Positions 7,040 through 14,723 of a stretch of 41,708 bases of DNA are shown piece after piece. Source of the DNA: Levilactobacillus namurensis DSM 19117 (GTDB lineage Bacteria > Bacillota > Bacilli > Lactobacillales > Lactobacillaceae). Made by a program: the position numbers and the translations under genes. The stretch is taken from NCBI RefSeq assembly GCF_001434785.1, contig NZ_AZDT01000066.1, positions 1 to 41,708 on the forward strand. Reading direction: 5' to 3'. A model generated the notes under the pieces. It saw only the letters and a program-made list of their open reading frames with translations, was not told the DNA's origin and ran no database searches. Positions within the stretch are counted from its first letter, which is position 1. Each line of letters begins with the position of its first letter.

Positions 7040-7855
7040 TTACAGTGTCACCAGGGGCGTGGCTTGCTCCGGCTGGGTATCCAGCAACTCGAAGTCGTGA
7101 CCGACCCCGAAGTCCTGGTTCTCCATCATCGACGCCACGGTCAGATGACACAGCGATTGCATATTATTATGCAGACTCCGGTGGCCCAGATAGATCCGCT
7201 TGGTCCGGTTCCCCAGCACGTCCATCAAAACGTCCGCGCCTTCCTCGTTGGACAGATGACCCTTGTCGCCCAAGATTCGCTGCTTCAGCGGCCAGGAGTA
7301 GTCACCCATTCGCAACATCTCGACGTCATGATTACATTCCAACAGATAGGCGTCCGCGTTCTTGATCACACCTTCCACGTGCTCCGACACGTAGCCGGTA
7401 TCCGTCAGAATCACGAAGGTCTTCCCCTCATAGTGAATCGCGTAGAACTGGGGCTCGGCCGCATCGTGGGACACGGAGAAACTTTCCACGTCGATGTCGC
7501 CAAAGGTCTGGACGGTATCCGGCGCAAAGAGGTGCTTTTGGGCCAGATCGACCTTGCCAATCCGGGGCGCCATGGCATCCCAGGTCCCTTGATTGGCGTA
7601 AACGTCTAACTGTTCGTACCGCCGAGCGAGAATCCCCACCGCCTTGCGATGGTCGGTATGCTCGTGGGTGACCAGCAGGGCGTTGACGTCGGTCAAACTC
7701 CGGTCAATGTCGCCCATCAATTTTTCAATTCGTTTCCCACTCAATCCCGCGTCAATCAGCAGGCGTTCGTGCGGACTTTCAATGTACGTCACGTTGCCAG
7801 TACTGCCGCTGGATAGGACACTGATGCGTAAACCATCTTTTACTTCCGTACTCAA
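7040..7855 (-). CDS. walJ: MBL-fold metallohydrolase WalJ (YycJ)
   Basis: A 271-residue metallo-beta-lactamase-fold protein with the metal-binding signature HEHTDH at residues 64-69, further ligands in VSHDAAEP and LTDTGYV, and the C-terminal YLGHRSLHNN region of the YycJ/WalJ family. In related bacteria it is linked to coordination of cell division and replication and to cell-wall metabolism; the phosphodiesterase substrate remains unclear. The start is a TTG at 7855 with AGAGGG about 11 bases upstream; no better in-frame start exists. It is normally directly downstream of yycI, but here a non-operonic insert of about 1 kb with its own terminators separates them, so walJ-htrA must have an independent promoter. 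Confidence 0.95.
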   Translation of the reverse strand: MSTEVKDGLRISVLSSGSTGNVTYIESPHERLLIDAGLSGKRIEKLMGDIDRSLTDVNALLVTHEHTDHRKAVGILARRYEQLDVYANQGTWDAMAPRIGKVDLAQKHLFAPDTVQTFGDIDVESFSVSHDAAEPQFYAIHYEGKTFVILTDTGYVSEHVEGVIKNADAYLLECNHDVEMLRMGDYSWPLKQRILGDKGHLSNEEGADVLMDVLGNRTKRIYLGHRSLHNNMQSLCHLTVASMMENQDFGVGHDFELLDTQPEQATPLVTL

Positions 7856-8407
7856 CTAATATCGAACCCTCTCTTAACCTAATACCGCTATGATACCGCA
7901 TCTGGGGCCACTTGTAACCAAATTCATGTCGGCGGTCAAATCTGACAACGGTTGCAAGTGTTGCGCGCCGCTCCGTTGATTCCCTTTCTTCGAGGTGAGC
8001 ACAACTTTGAAGCCTTGCCAGGCCCGCAAGTCTCCAAAGCTTGGCCTGCTGGTAATCCGGGAAGATACCCCGACTAACCAGTATTGCACCACGGAAAAAA
8101 ACATCAATTCCGCTCTGCTTAGATTGCATTAATCGCCAACTACAAACGATGATTTCCAAAGCTTCGCCCGTAGACCTCGCTATTCAACAGATTATTCAAA
8201 ATCATCACAATTGTCTTAATGTCCACTATGAAGAAATTCTTAATCAACACCATGATAAATCAAGTCGACTGTACTAACTCAACGTGACACTGACGCACCC
8301 AGCTTAATTTAGTCCCATCTCAAGTTATCAACGACTATTCTTCAACATGTGTACCCACTATTAAAGCGGTCATTACCATAAAAACTGGTAATGACCGCTT
8401 TAATTGA
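7856..8407. other. Non-conserved intergenic DNA inside the wal cluster, left part
   Basis: No convincing gene. The composition is mixed and reading frames on both strands lack ribosome sites. A plus-strand frame 8149-8277 reads like a 42-residue protein fragment but has no Shine-Dalgarno. The walJ promoter must lie here; I could not locate it with confidence. The right end is a perfect 19-base inverted repeat (8359-8403). Confidence 0.5.
8359..8403 (-). terminator. Hairpin after the 51-aa membrane protein gene
   Basis: ATTAAAGCGGTCATTACCA pairs without mismatch with its complement across a 7-base loop. It begins five bases after the stop codon of the small gene at 8408, so it most likely ends that transcript; the T tract is short. 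Confidence 0.65.
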
Positions 8408-8563
8408 CTATTTTCCAAAAAAATGTGTTTTAACAAAAATCCCAACCAGTATGGCAAGAGTCAACAATAGTGTCGCTTTAAAATCCGTTACAAATCTAAA
8501 TACTAAAAATAGAAGTAAACCAACTACAACAAGTAAACATAAAACCTCGATAATGTTTTTCAT
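8408..8563 (-). CDS. Small two-helix membrane protein, immunity-like
   Basis: A 51-residue hydrophobic protein starting MKNIIEVLCLLVVVGLLLFL, with two predicted transmembrane helices (about 3-22 and 29-46) separated by a short segment FRFVTDFKA and ending with a basic KTHFFGK. The ribosome site is weak (TTAGG). Size, hydrophobicity and charge resemble immunity proteins of small bacteriocins or orphan membrane peptides, but I recognise no family. Upstream there is a promoter with two tandem 21-base repeats of the type bound by LytTR response regulators, and a perfect hairpin follows the stop codon, so it forms a self-contained transcription unit. It interrupts the wal gene cluster and is much AT-richer than its neighbours, which indicates acquisition by transfer. 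Confidence 0.6.
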   Translation of the reverse strand: MKNIIEVLCLLVVVGLLLFLVFRFVTDFKATLLLTLAILVGIFVKTHFFGK

Positions 8564-8656
8564 AAACCTAATTCTACACTAAAATAGAAACCGCTGTAGA
8601 AATAACTGTTGCTGCTGTGTTCGCAATTCCTTAATTTGAGGTTAAATTGATGACCG

Positions 8657-8707
8657 ATTATATATAAGAAACGCTTCATTTACATGTAGAAATGCTTAGT
8701 TTACATG
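8657..8707 (-). promoter_or_regulatory. LytTR-type promoter: tandem 21-base repeats plus -10 box
   Basis: Two head-to-tail 21-base units (8687-8707 and 8666-8686) agree at 17 of 21 positions, each beginning CATGTAAA on the minus strand, so the motif recurs every two helical turns. A perfect TATAAT (8662-8657) follows. No normal -35 hexamer is visible. This is the layout of activator-dependent promoters of bacteriocin and competence quorum-sensing regulators; which regulator acts here is unknown. Confidence 0.5.
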
Positions 8708-8737
8708 CGAAAAATACTAAATGTCACTTCTCAATCA

Positions 8738-8789
8738 AAAACGTCTTCTCATAAAAGGTATTTAAAACCCTTTTATGAAAAGACGTTTT
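8738..8789. terminator. Long inverted repeat, probable terminator
   Basis: Arms of 21 bases (AAAACGTCTTCTCATAAAAGG and its near-complement at 8769-8789, one mismatch) around a 10-base loop. A and T tracts flank it, so it may work in both directions; it marks the right edge of the foreign-looking segment. Confidence 0.6.
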
Positions 8790-8832
8790 CGATTATCGTC
8801 ACTTAAACCAATGAATACCAAGCCTCCACACG

Positions 8833-8863
8833 TAAAAAAGCGGCCCTCCTGCGAGGACCGCTT
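8833..8863 (-). terminator. Terminator of the walRK-yycHI operon
   Basis: Immediately downstream of the yycI stop, AGCGGTCCTC pairs with GAGGGCCGCT (one G-U) and is followed by TTTTTT on the minus strand. It ends the operon before walJ. Confidence 0.85.
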
Positions 8864-8878
8864 CATCATACACCTAGG

Positions 8879-9730
8879 CTAGTTGGCCGTAGCCGTCCCA
8901 CTGACCGTCTTCACGTTGCTATCCGACGTTAAGATGGTCCCGGTAAAGGCGTTGACGTGCTTCAGTTGCATGGTCCCCGCATCGTTTCCGCTGGTGGGTT
9001 TTACCGCGATGACCCAGGTTGGGATGTAGACACTGCTGTTCTTCAAAGTGAAGTAGCGGGTGTACGCCAACTTGGTCCAGACGACCTTAGTGTTGTTTTG
9101 AATCTGATTATACTGGTACAGCCAGATCAGCGCTTTACGCTCCGAAATCATGGCCGTCCGTTCTCGCAACGTCGAGACGTCGTTCAGGTAGCCCTGCGTG
9201 TAGCCGGTGATACTCCCGTCGTTGGTCAGGCTGAAACGCAATTGACCGTAACGTGAGTAGATCTGACCATCTGCCACCCGTTGCGTGTAGACCACCGTGT
9301 TTTGACTCGACAAGCGGGCACTGTACTTGTACTCGCCCCCGTTTAGGATCAACGACGCGTTGGCCACCACCGTATCCAACGTGTGGTTGGGGTGCTGGGT
9401 ATCGACGCCCGTGATCGGGGTCTTGAAGGTCGACGTAATCAGATCATCATTGTACTTGACGGTCTGGTCGGACAGACTGGTCAATTGACCCTTGATGGCG
9501 TCATCGTTGGTGGTCGCCACGTAGTACCCCTCGGTACTCTTCTTCGACGGCGACTTGAACGAGATGTTATCAGCCCGCATCTCCTTGACGATCGTGGTAT
9601 CACTATTCGACGCCCGACTCGAGGCCGTATCCGACTGACTGTTGGTGTCCCGTTGAAAGGCCGCGAACAGAAAAATATCAATGACAATGAACGCAACTAA
9701 AAATAGCCATTCGATCCGTCGAAAATCCAT
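8879..9730 (-). CDS. yycI: WalK-modulating membrane protein YycI
   Basis: A 283-residue protein with one N-terminal transmembrane helix (about 8-25, WLFLVAFIVIDIFLFAAF) and an extracellular domain ending in the YycI signature (ALIWLYQYNQ..., YIPTWVIAVKP). YycI acts with YycH at the membrane to modulate the sensor kinase WalK; it inhibits in Bacillus subtilis and activates in Staphylococcus aureus. The ATG is preceded by TAAGGAGG. It lies 22 bases after yycH and is followed by a strong terminator, so in this genome it is the last gene of the operon. Confidence 0.93.
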   Translation of the reverse strand: MDFRRIEWLFLVAFIVIDIFLFAAFQRDTNSQSDTASSRASNSDTTIVKEMRADNISFKSPSKKSTEGYYVATTNDDAIKGQLTSLSDQTVKYNDDLITSTFKTPITGVDTQHPNHTLDTVVANASLILNGGEYKYSARLSSQNTVVYTQRVADGQIYSRYGQLRFSLTNDGSITGYTQGYLNDVSTLRERTAMISERKALIWLYQYNQIQNNTKVVWTKLAYTRYFTLKNSSVYIPTWVIAVKPTSGNDAGTMQLKHVNAFTGTILTSDSNVKTVSGTATAN

Positions 9731-9752
9731 GCCAGACCGTCCTCCTTACGCC

Positions 9753-11045
9753 TTATTTCAAGAGTTGTGTGTAGTTCTTCCAAGTGCCGTCGTAGTTGAT
9801 GTACCAGGTCGGCGTCAAATCAACCACCTTATCGGAAGCTGACGACGCTGCCCACTGGTAGCCCAACTGGATACTCTCGATTTTCTTCTGACGATACCCG
9901 GCAGCCGTCAATTGGTCAATCACCGCTTGGGTGCCCGGTAACGTTATGGACTTTTTATCGTTGGGCACTGGGACCTGCAGGCTATACAGCGAGAAATTAT
10001 ACCGCCGGACGCCCTGCGACAGGATCTGAATCCGCGCCGCACCGTAATCGCTTTGGTTAAAGATTGGGAACCCTTCAACGAAGCTCCGGTAGGTCACCGT
10101 ATTGTTGTCCCCACTATACCCGTAGTAGCGCAGGTTTTCCATCGGAATCCCCATCGACTTGACCGCGTCGTAACTGGCGGTCAGTTGCTGGTTAAAGCTC
10201 AACGTGGTCTGCATGGCGCTGTAATCTTCGTACAGGGCGATGCCCGGCTTGTTATAGACCGTCAACTGTTTCGACGTCCCATCACTATAGACCGTATTGT
10301 CCTTGTTCTTCTTGGCCGTCACGTTGGTGGCTTCCCCGTTGTTTAGCAAGCGCGAGGTAAAGTAATCGGTCGACTGGTGGTTGACCAGATAACTATACGA
10401 CTGAACCGTCACGGAATTCGGCATGTAGGCCATGGCACTGCCGTTCAGCCACTGCATGTTGATGGTCATCCGGAACAGGTTCTCCCGTAAGATGGCCTTG
10501 AGGCGCTTAGTCGACGCATCCTTGACGGTCACCCGGTAGACGTCCTGATTGCGGTCGTCTAACAAGTACACGTGACGGGCGTTGTTGAGTGGCACCATGA
10601 TTCGGCTGAACTGACTACTGCTCCGGGTGATTTTCGCCCCGAAGACGGTATTGAAGATCTTCACGTTGACCGGACTAGCGTACGACAACAGAAGACTATT
10701 CTTCTGACTGACGTAGTCCATGTAGTCTTGGTGCGAGACATCGCGTACGTGAGTGATGTGGCCGAACTGCCAGGCAGACATTGCCGTTCGAATCTCGGAG
10801 GTCAGGTTGATTTTCCGGTTATTCAGCAGTTGTTGCTTACCCGTCGCATCGGTATGGATCACCTGAGTCGGCAGATACACGTCCCGCTGCGGCCGCGTGT
10901 TCAGCTCCGTAGTTGGATTATTCGAACTGCGCTGCCGGTTTCGCTCATACTGCGCTGGGTTGGTCCAGATCAGTGCCGACAACGTGACACTGATGACCAC
11001 GGCAATGGTCAAACCGACGGGCAACAGGGCTTTAGTTATCTTCAT
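9753..11045 (-). CDS. yycH: WalK-modulating membrane protein YycH
   Basis: A 430-residue protein with a single N-terminal transmembrane segment (about 9-29) and a large extracytoplasmic part matching the YycH family in length and placement. It forms a complex with YycI that controls WalK activity. The start ATG lies inside the end of walK (14-base overlap), preceded by GAGGAGGAGG that at the same time encodes the acidic WalK tail, so translation is coupled to the kinase. The gene has normal core codon use. Confidence 0.93.
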   Translation of the reverse strand: MKITKALLPVGLTIAVVISVTLSALIWTNPAQYERNRQRSSNNPTTELNTRPQRDVYLPTQVIHTDATGKQQLLNNRKINLTSEIRTAMSAWQFGHITHVRDVSHQDYMDYVSQKNSLLLSYASPVNVKIFNTVFGAKITRSSSQFSRIMVPLNNARHVYLLDDRNQDVYRVTVKDASTKRLKAILRENLFRMTINMQWLNGSAMAYMPNSVTVQSYSYLVNHQSTDYFTSRLLNNGEATNVTAKKNKDNTVYSDGTSKQLTVYNKPGIALYEDYSAMQTTLSFNQQLTASYDAVKSMGIPMENLRYYGYSGDNNTVTYRSFVEGFPIFNQSDYGAARIQILSQGVRRYNFSLYSLQVPVPNDKKSITLPGTQAVIDQLTAAGYRQKKIESIQLGYQWAASSASDKVVDLTPTWYINYDGTWKNYTQLLK

Positions 11046-12888
11046 CCCAGAGATCCTCCTCCTCGTACGGCTTGTATGGTAGAGAAATGTAGAACGTTGA
11101 CCCGCGCCCTTCGCGACTGTCGACCCAGATTCGACCGCCCAGCATCTGGACGACTTCCTTGGAAATCGCGAGACCCAGTCCCGTTCCGCCTTGGGCCCGT
11201 GACCGCGCTTTATCGACCCGGTAGAACCGGTCGAAGATCCGCGGAATATCGGCCCGTGGAATCCCGAGGCCTTGGTCCGCCACGCTTAAGATGATGTTGT
11301 TATGGGTCTCCAGCAGGCGACACGTGATGACCCCACCATCTGGTGAGTACTTGATGGCGTTGTTCATCAGGTTATCCAGAACTTGGGTGAAACGGTCCGT
11401 ATCGATTTCGACCCATAGGTCCCGCTTCGTAAATTCACGTTTGATACTGTAAGTCTTCTTGGGTTGGTCGTCCTGTTCAATGATCATATCGAACCGGTCC
11501 AACACGTAGTTGAAGAGTTCGTTGAGGTTGACCATTTCCAAGTTCAACTTTTGCGTCCCAGAATCCATCCGCGACAAAGTCAACAGGTCGTTGATCATCC
11601 GGATCATCCGGTCGGTTTCTTCCTGGGTCACTTTCAAGAATCCAGGTGCCACCTTGGGGTCCTTCCAGGCCCCTTCGGATAAAGCTTCAATGTAAGACCG
11701 AACACTGGTCAGCGGCGTCCGCAGCTCGTGCGACACGTTGGAGACGAATTGCTTCCGGTCTTGATCGATCTTTTGTTGTTCCGTAACGTCGTGTAAGACA
11801 CAGACCAGACCGGAAATGAAGCCAGACTCCCGTTGAATCAACGAGAAGTAGGCCTGCAAGATCAGGTCGTGTTCCTTGGTCGAAAAGTCCAAGACCAAGT
11901 CATCGGGGTCCTCTAAGAGTTCCCGTAAGGTGTAATCCTGGCGAATCGCCAACAGGTCCAGAATCGACTTACCCACGGCATCGTCCGAATCGGTATCCAG
12001 GAAGCTGGCGGCCGTTTCGTTAATGATGGTGACGTTCCCACGCCGGTCGGTGGCAATGACGCCATCGGTCATGTGGGACATCACGGAATCCAACCGTCGC
12101 CGTTCCGACTCGGTGGACTCTTGGGCTTCTTCGACCCGCACGGACAGGTTATTGACCGCACTGGCCAGTTGGCCCAGCTCATCGTTACCGTAGACGTGTA
12201 CGTGACCGGAGTAGTCCCCCCGGGCGATGCGCAGGGTCTGTTTCTTCATTTCGTCAATTGGCCGGGTAATTGCCCGGGAAATAATCACGGCCATCACCAG
12301 TCCCAGAATAATCGCCACAAAGGTCGCGGAGACGTAGATCAGCGTGATCTGGTTGATGTTCTGGTAGACCGAGTCGAGGCTGGAGCGCATGTAAATAACC
12401 CCTACCAATTCACTGTTATTGCCCTGCGTTCGGATCAGCCGGGTAATGGTGGTGTAGTAACGGCTATTATTCTGCGAGTTGTACGTGGTACGCACCACGT
12501 CCCGGTTGTTGTAGATGGCATTCTTAATGTCGTTATCGGTGGTCTTCTGACCCACGATGCCTTGGTTATCGGCTTCGTTGGTCCCCCGAATCGTCCCCTT
12601 GTTATCGATTACCCGAATCTGGGCGTTGTTGGTGTTGTTGATTTCGGACAACGTCCCCTTGATCTGCCGGTCAGACTTAGTGGTATTGGTCGCGGTGAGT
12701 TGGGTCGATAACCGGTTCATGATATAGGTCTGAACCACCTGTTGTTGTTTAAACGTCGTTAGGTTCTGGTGCTCCAGCTGCCGTACGAAAACGGCCCCCA
12801 CGATTTCCAGGGTCAGCAACAACAGCAAAGCAAAGACTAAGGCGATTTTAAAATGAATCGACTGAAAAAACTTAATTTTGCTATTCAC
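11032..12888 (-). CDS. walK: Sensor histidine kinase WalK (VicK/YycG)
   Basis: A 618-residue membrane sensor kinase of the essential WalKR system that controls cell-wall hydrolases. Parts in order: transmembrane 1 (about 13-35), an extracellular sensor domain (36-181), transmembrane 2 (182-204), HAMP (205-258), PAS (about 265-370), the dimerisation and phosphoacceptor domain with His387 in SHELRTPL, and an ATPase domain with the N box (DNLMNNAIKYSP), DQGLGIP and GGTGLGLAI boxes. The full extracellular PAS-like domain is present, unlike the short streptococcal VicK. It follows walR by 44 bases and overlaps yycH. Confidence 0.97.
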   Translation of the reverse strand: MNSKIKFFQSIHFKIALVFALLLLLTLEIVGAVFVRQLEHQNLTTFKQQQVVQTYIMNRLSTQLTATNTTKSDRQIKGTLSEINNTNNAQIRVIDNKGTIRGTNEADNQGIVGQKTTDNDIKNAIYNNRDVVRTTYNSQNNSRYYTTITRLIRTQGNNSELVGVIYMRSSLDSVYQNINQITLIYVSATFVAIILGLVMAVIISRAITRPIDEMKKQTLRIARGDYSGHVHVYGNDELGQLASAVNNLSVRVEEAQESTESERRRLDSVMSHMTDGVIATDRRGNVTIINETAASFLDTDSDDAVGKSILDLLAIRQDYTLRELLEDPDDLVLDFSTKEHDLILQAYFSLIQRESGFISGLVCVLHDVTEQQKIDQDRKQFVSNVSHELRTPLTSVRSYIEALSEGAWKDPKVAPGFLKVTQEETDRMIRMINDLLTLSRMDSGTQKLNLEMVNLNELFNYVLDRFDMIIEQDDQPKKTYSIKREFTKRDLWVEIDTDRFTQVLDNLMNNAIKYSPDGGVITCRLLETHNNIILSVADQGLGIPRADIPRIFDRFYRVDKARSRAQGGTGLGLAISKEVVQMLGGRIWVDSREGRGSTFYISLPYKPYEEEDLWDEDN

Positions 12889-12932
12889 GAAGTTCCATAC
12901 TCCTCCGCCACAGATTTAGCGTTTCCGCTAGC

Positions 12933-13649
12933 TTAGGCCTGATCGGATTCAGGGTTACGCAAATAGTAACCCACTCCCCGCCGGGTCACTAACCAAGTTG
13001 GGTGGCTGGGGTTATCTTCAATCTTTTCCCGTAGCCGCCGAACTGTGACGTCAACGGTCCGCACGTCCCCAAAGTAGTCGTAGCCCCAAACCGTCTGGAG
13101 CAAGTGTTCCCGGGTCATCACTTGGCCAATGTGTTGGGCCAGGTAATGCAACAGTTCGAATTCCCGGTGCGTTAATTCAATATTCGCGCCCCGCTTTGAT
13201 ACGGAATAGGCTTCGGGGTGAATCGTCAGATCCCCGATTTCAATGTCTTGGTTTTCGGGTTCTTCGGGTTGAGCGTGGGCCGCCGTGTTCTGCCGCCGCA
13301 AGTTCGCCTTAACCCGGGCCACCAGTTCTCGGTTAGAGAACGGCTTGGTGACGTAATCATCGGCCCCGAGTTCCAGGCCTAAGACCTTATCTAACTCGGA
13401 ATCCTTAGCCGTGACCATGATGATGGGCATGTCATGCTTCTTCCGGATTTCCCGGGCAACTTCCAGCCCGTCGATCTTCGGCAACATCAGGTCTAAGATC
13501 ACCAGATCCGGCGTATTTTCCTCAACGTGTTGCAGGGCCGCTTCACCATCGTAAGCAACATCGACCTCGTAACCTTCCTTTTCCAGGCTAAACTTCATGA
13601 TATCTGAAATCGGCTTCTCGTCATCGACAACTAGAACTTTTTTAGGCAT
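12933..13649 (-). CDS. walR: Response regulator WalR (VicR/YycF)
   Basis: A 238-residue OmpR/PhoB-type regulator. The receiver domain (1-120) has the acidic pair in VVDDE, phosphoacceptor Asp53 (ILDLMLP) and Lys in VTKPF; the DNA-binding winged helix (140-232) carries [25 protein letters not shown]. The start at 13649 ([13 protein letters not shown]) has a strong AAGGAGG; the same frame stays open for 36 further codons upstream to an ATG at 13757, but that part is not conserved in the family and is probably leader. It heads the walR-walK-yycH-yycI operon and controls wall hydrolase genes. Confidence 0.97.
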   Translation of the reverse strand: MPKKVLVVDDEKPISDIMKFSLEKEGYEVDVAYDGEAALQHVEENTPDLVILDLMLPKIDGLEVAREIRKKHDMPIIMVTAKDSELDKVLGLELGADDYVTKPFSNRELVARVKANLRRQNTAAHAQPEEPENQDIEIGDLTIHPEAYSVSKRGANIELTHREFELLHYLAQHIGQVMTREHLLQTVWGYDYFGDVRTVDVTVRRLREKIEDNPSHPTWLVTRRGVGYYLRNPESDQA

Positions 13650-13894
13650 ATTAAAAATTTCCTCCTTAAGGGAAGTACAAATCGATCCGGTAATTGCAGG
13701 ATTACCGGCAGACCAGCCGCTGGGTGTCAGGGTACCACCGTCAGCGGGGTCACTCATTTAGAATTAGTGGTGCAGATTCTCATCGTTTAAAGTCATATCA
13801 TAGTGGCGTGAGCAATCGCTCGAACGCCGGTGACACACAGGTCGCACTGACCGTCCTGATAAACTTCCAGTGACGGCAAAATAGTGCTACCTGA

Positions 13895-13903
13895 ATTATA
13901 ACA
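13895..13903 (-). promoter_or_regulatory. walR extended -10 promoter element
   Basis: TGT followed by a perfect TATAAT on the minus strand; no strong -35 hexamer is seen 17 bases upstream. It is the best promoter candidate in front of the wal operon. Confidence 0.5.
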
Positions 13904-14232
13904 CATCCCGAACCGGGTTTCAGGTCAGTTCCCCCAACGCTTTAAGCTGGTCTTAACTTAAACATTTCCCGGGAAATACCGTCCACGGGTTATGCCATCT
14001 TGCCCGGGCCAAAAACGTTAGGTCCCCGCCCCCGTCACTCTAGGATTCCACCCTAGAATAACCCCGTGGCCTGGCACCGGTCCATCAGAAGCTTGCGCCA
14101 GATAAGTCAGTGACTCAAGTCAGGTGCTGGGGCGAATGGTTTCCAATTTCCGTCAGGGTCGTCCGCGAAAAGTCCCGTAGCTGACCCCCTAAAAGACCCA
14201 TAGGCAAAATTTTTGGTAACTTTTTTGGCAAA

Positions 14233-14262
14233 AGGGGTTGCGTTATCCCGGGGTTACATGAT
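14233..14262 (+). promoter_or_regulatory. Promoter of the first tRNA-Lys
   Basis: TTGCGT, 18 bases, TACGAT, about 25 bases before the tRNA. The second tRNA copy has the matching arrangement TTGCGC...TATGAT. Confidence 0.5.
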
Positions 14263-14287
14263 ACGATAGTTCTCGTCGAAAAGATAT

Positions 14288-14360
14288 GGGCAGTTAGCTC
14301 AGCTGGCAGAGCAACGGACTCTTAATCCGTGGGTCCAGGGTTCGATCCCCTGACTGCCCA
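14288..14360 (+). tRNA. tRNA-Lys (anticodon CUU)
   Basis: A 73-base cloverleaf: acceptor stem GGGCAGT/ACTGCCC, D arm AGCTCAGCTGGCAGAGC, anticodon loop CTCTTAA with CTT at positions 34-36, T arm with GGTTCGATCC. The CCA end is not encoded. It reads AAG codons. A copy identical over the whole tRNA follows at 14534. Confidence 0.97.
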
Positions 14361-14373
14361 TCATATCTTCACA

Positions 14374-14420
14374 CTAATCAGCTTTCACGATTTTATGATC
14401 GTGGTTGCTGATTTTTTTAT
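14374..14420 (+). terminator. Terminator of the first tRNA-Lys
   Basis: ATCAGC and CACGAT arms pair with ATCGTG and GCTGAT, followed by a run of seven T. Confidence 0.8.
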
Positions 14421-14533
14421 GGCTAAAATTTCAGTAACGCCCCAACCCAAATTGCATAAAAATAAAATAATTTCAAAAAAAGCTTGCGCCCTACCAAGGT
14501 TACATGATATGATAGTTCTCGTTGATAAGACAT

Positions 14534-14606
14534 GGGCAGTTAGCTCAGCTGGCAGAGCAACGGACTCTTAATCCGTGGGTCCAGGGTTCGATCCCCTGAC
14601 TGCCCA
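14534..14606 (+). tRNA. tRNA-Lys (anticodon CUU), second copy
   Basis: Identical in all 73 bases to the tRNA at 14288. The sequence upstream (GGTTACATGATAYGATAGTTCTC) is almost the same too, and each copy has its own hairpin terminator, so the whole unit of promoter, tRNA and terminator of about 246 bases has been duplicated in tandem. Confidence 0.97.
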
Positions 14607-14614
14607 TCATGTTA

Positions 14615-14660
14615 AAATCAGCTATTCCGCGGGAGCTTCTCCGGAGTAGCTGATTTTTTA
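14615..14660 (+). terminator. Terminator of the second tRNA-Lys
   Basis: AATCAGCTATTCCG pairs with CGGAGTAGCTGATT (one mismatch) and is followed by a T run. Confidence 0.8.
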
Positions 14661-14723
14661 TTTACCAGATGATTATTTATCCATTACAATGAGCAAATAT
14701 CCATAAAAGGACGGCGAGGCTCC

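Larger units (their letters stand above)
13650..14287. other. walR leader and tRNA upstream region
   Basis: No protein gene. The minus strand has an extended -10 TGTTATAAT at 13903-13895, which would give walR a leader of about 240 bases. The leader can fold: a perfect hairpin CCGGTAAT-6-ATTACCGG lies just before the ribosome site. The right half carries GC-rich sequence with short inverted repeats (TCTAGG...CCTAGA near 14040-14060) and the tRNA promoter near 14233-14262. Confidence 0.55.

Noticed and set aside
7779-8159. 126-codon minus-strand frame overlapping the start of walJ
   Set aside because: Composition is not protein-like (many Arg, Cys, Trp), it has no ribosome site, and it overlaps walJ in another frame.
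8391-8582. 63-codon plus-strand frame
   Set aside because: It is the antisense shadow of the 51-residue membrane protein gene on the minus strand, which has better composition and its own terminator.
13715-13740. GGTGGTACC in the walR leader as a T-box
   Set aside because: The flanks do not match the T-box consensus beyond the core, no antiterminator or terminator pair follows, and a T-box before walR would be unexpected.
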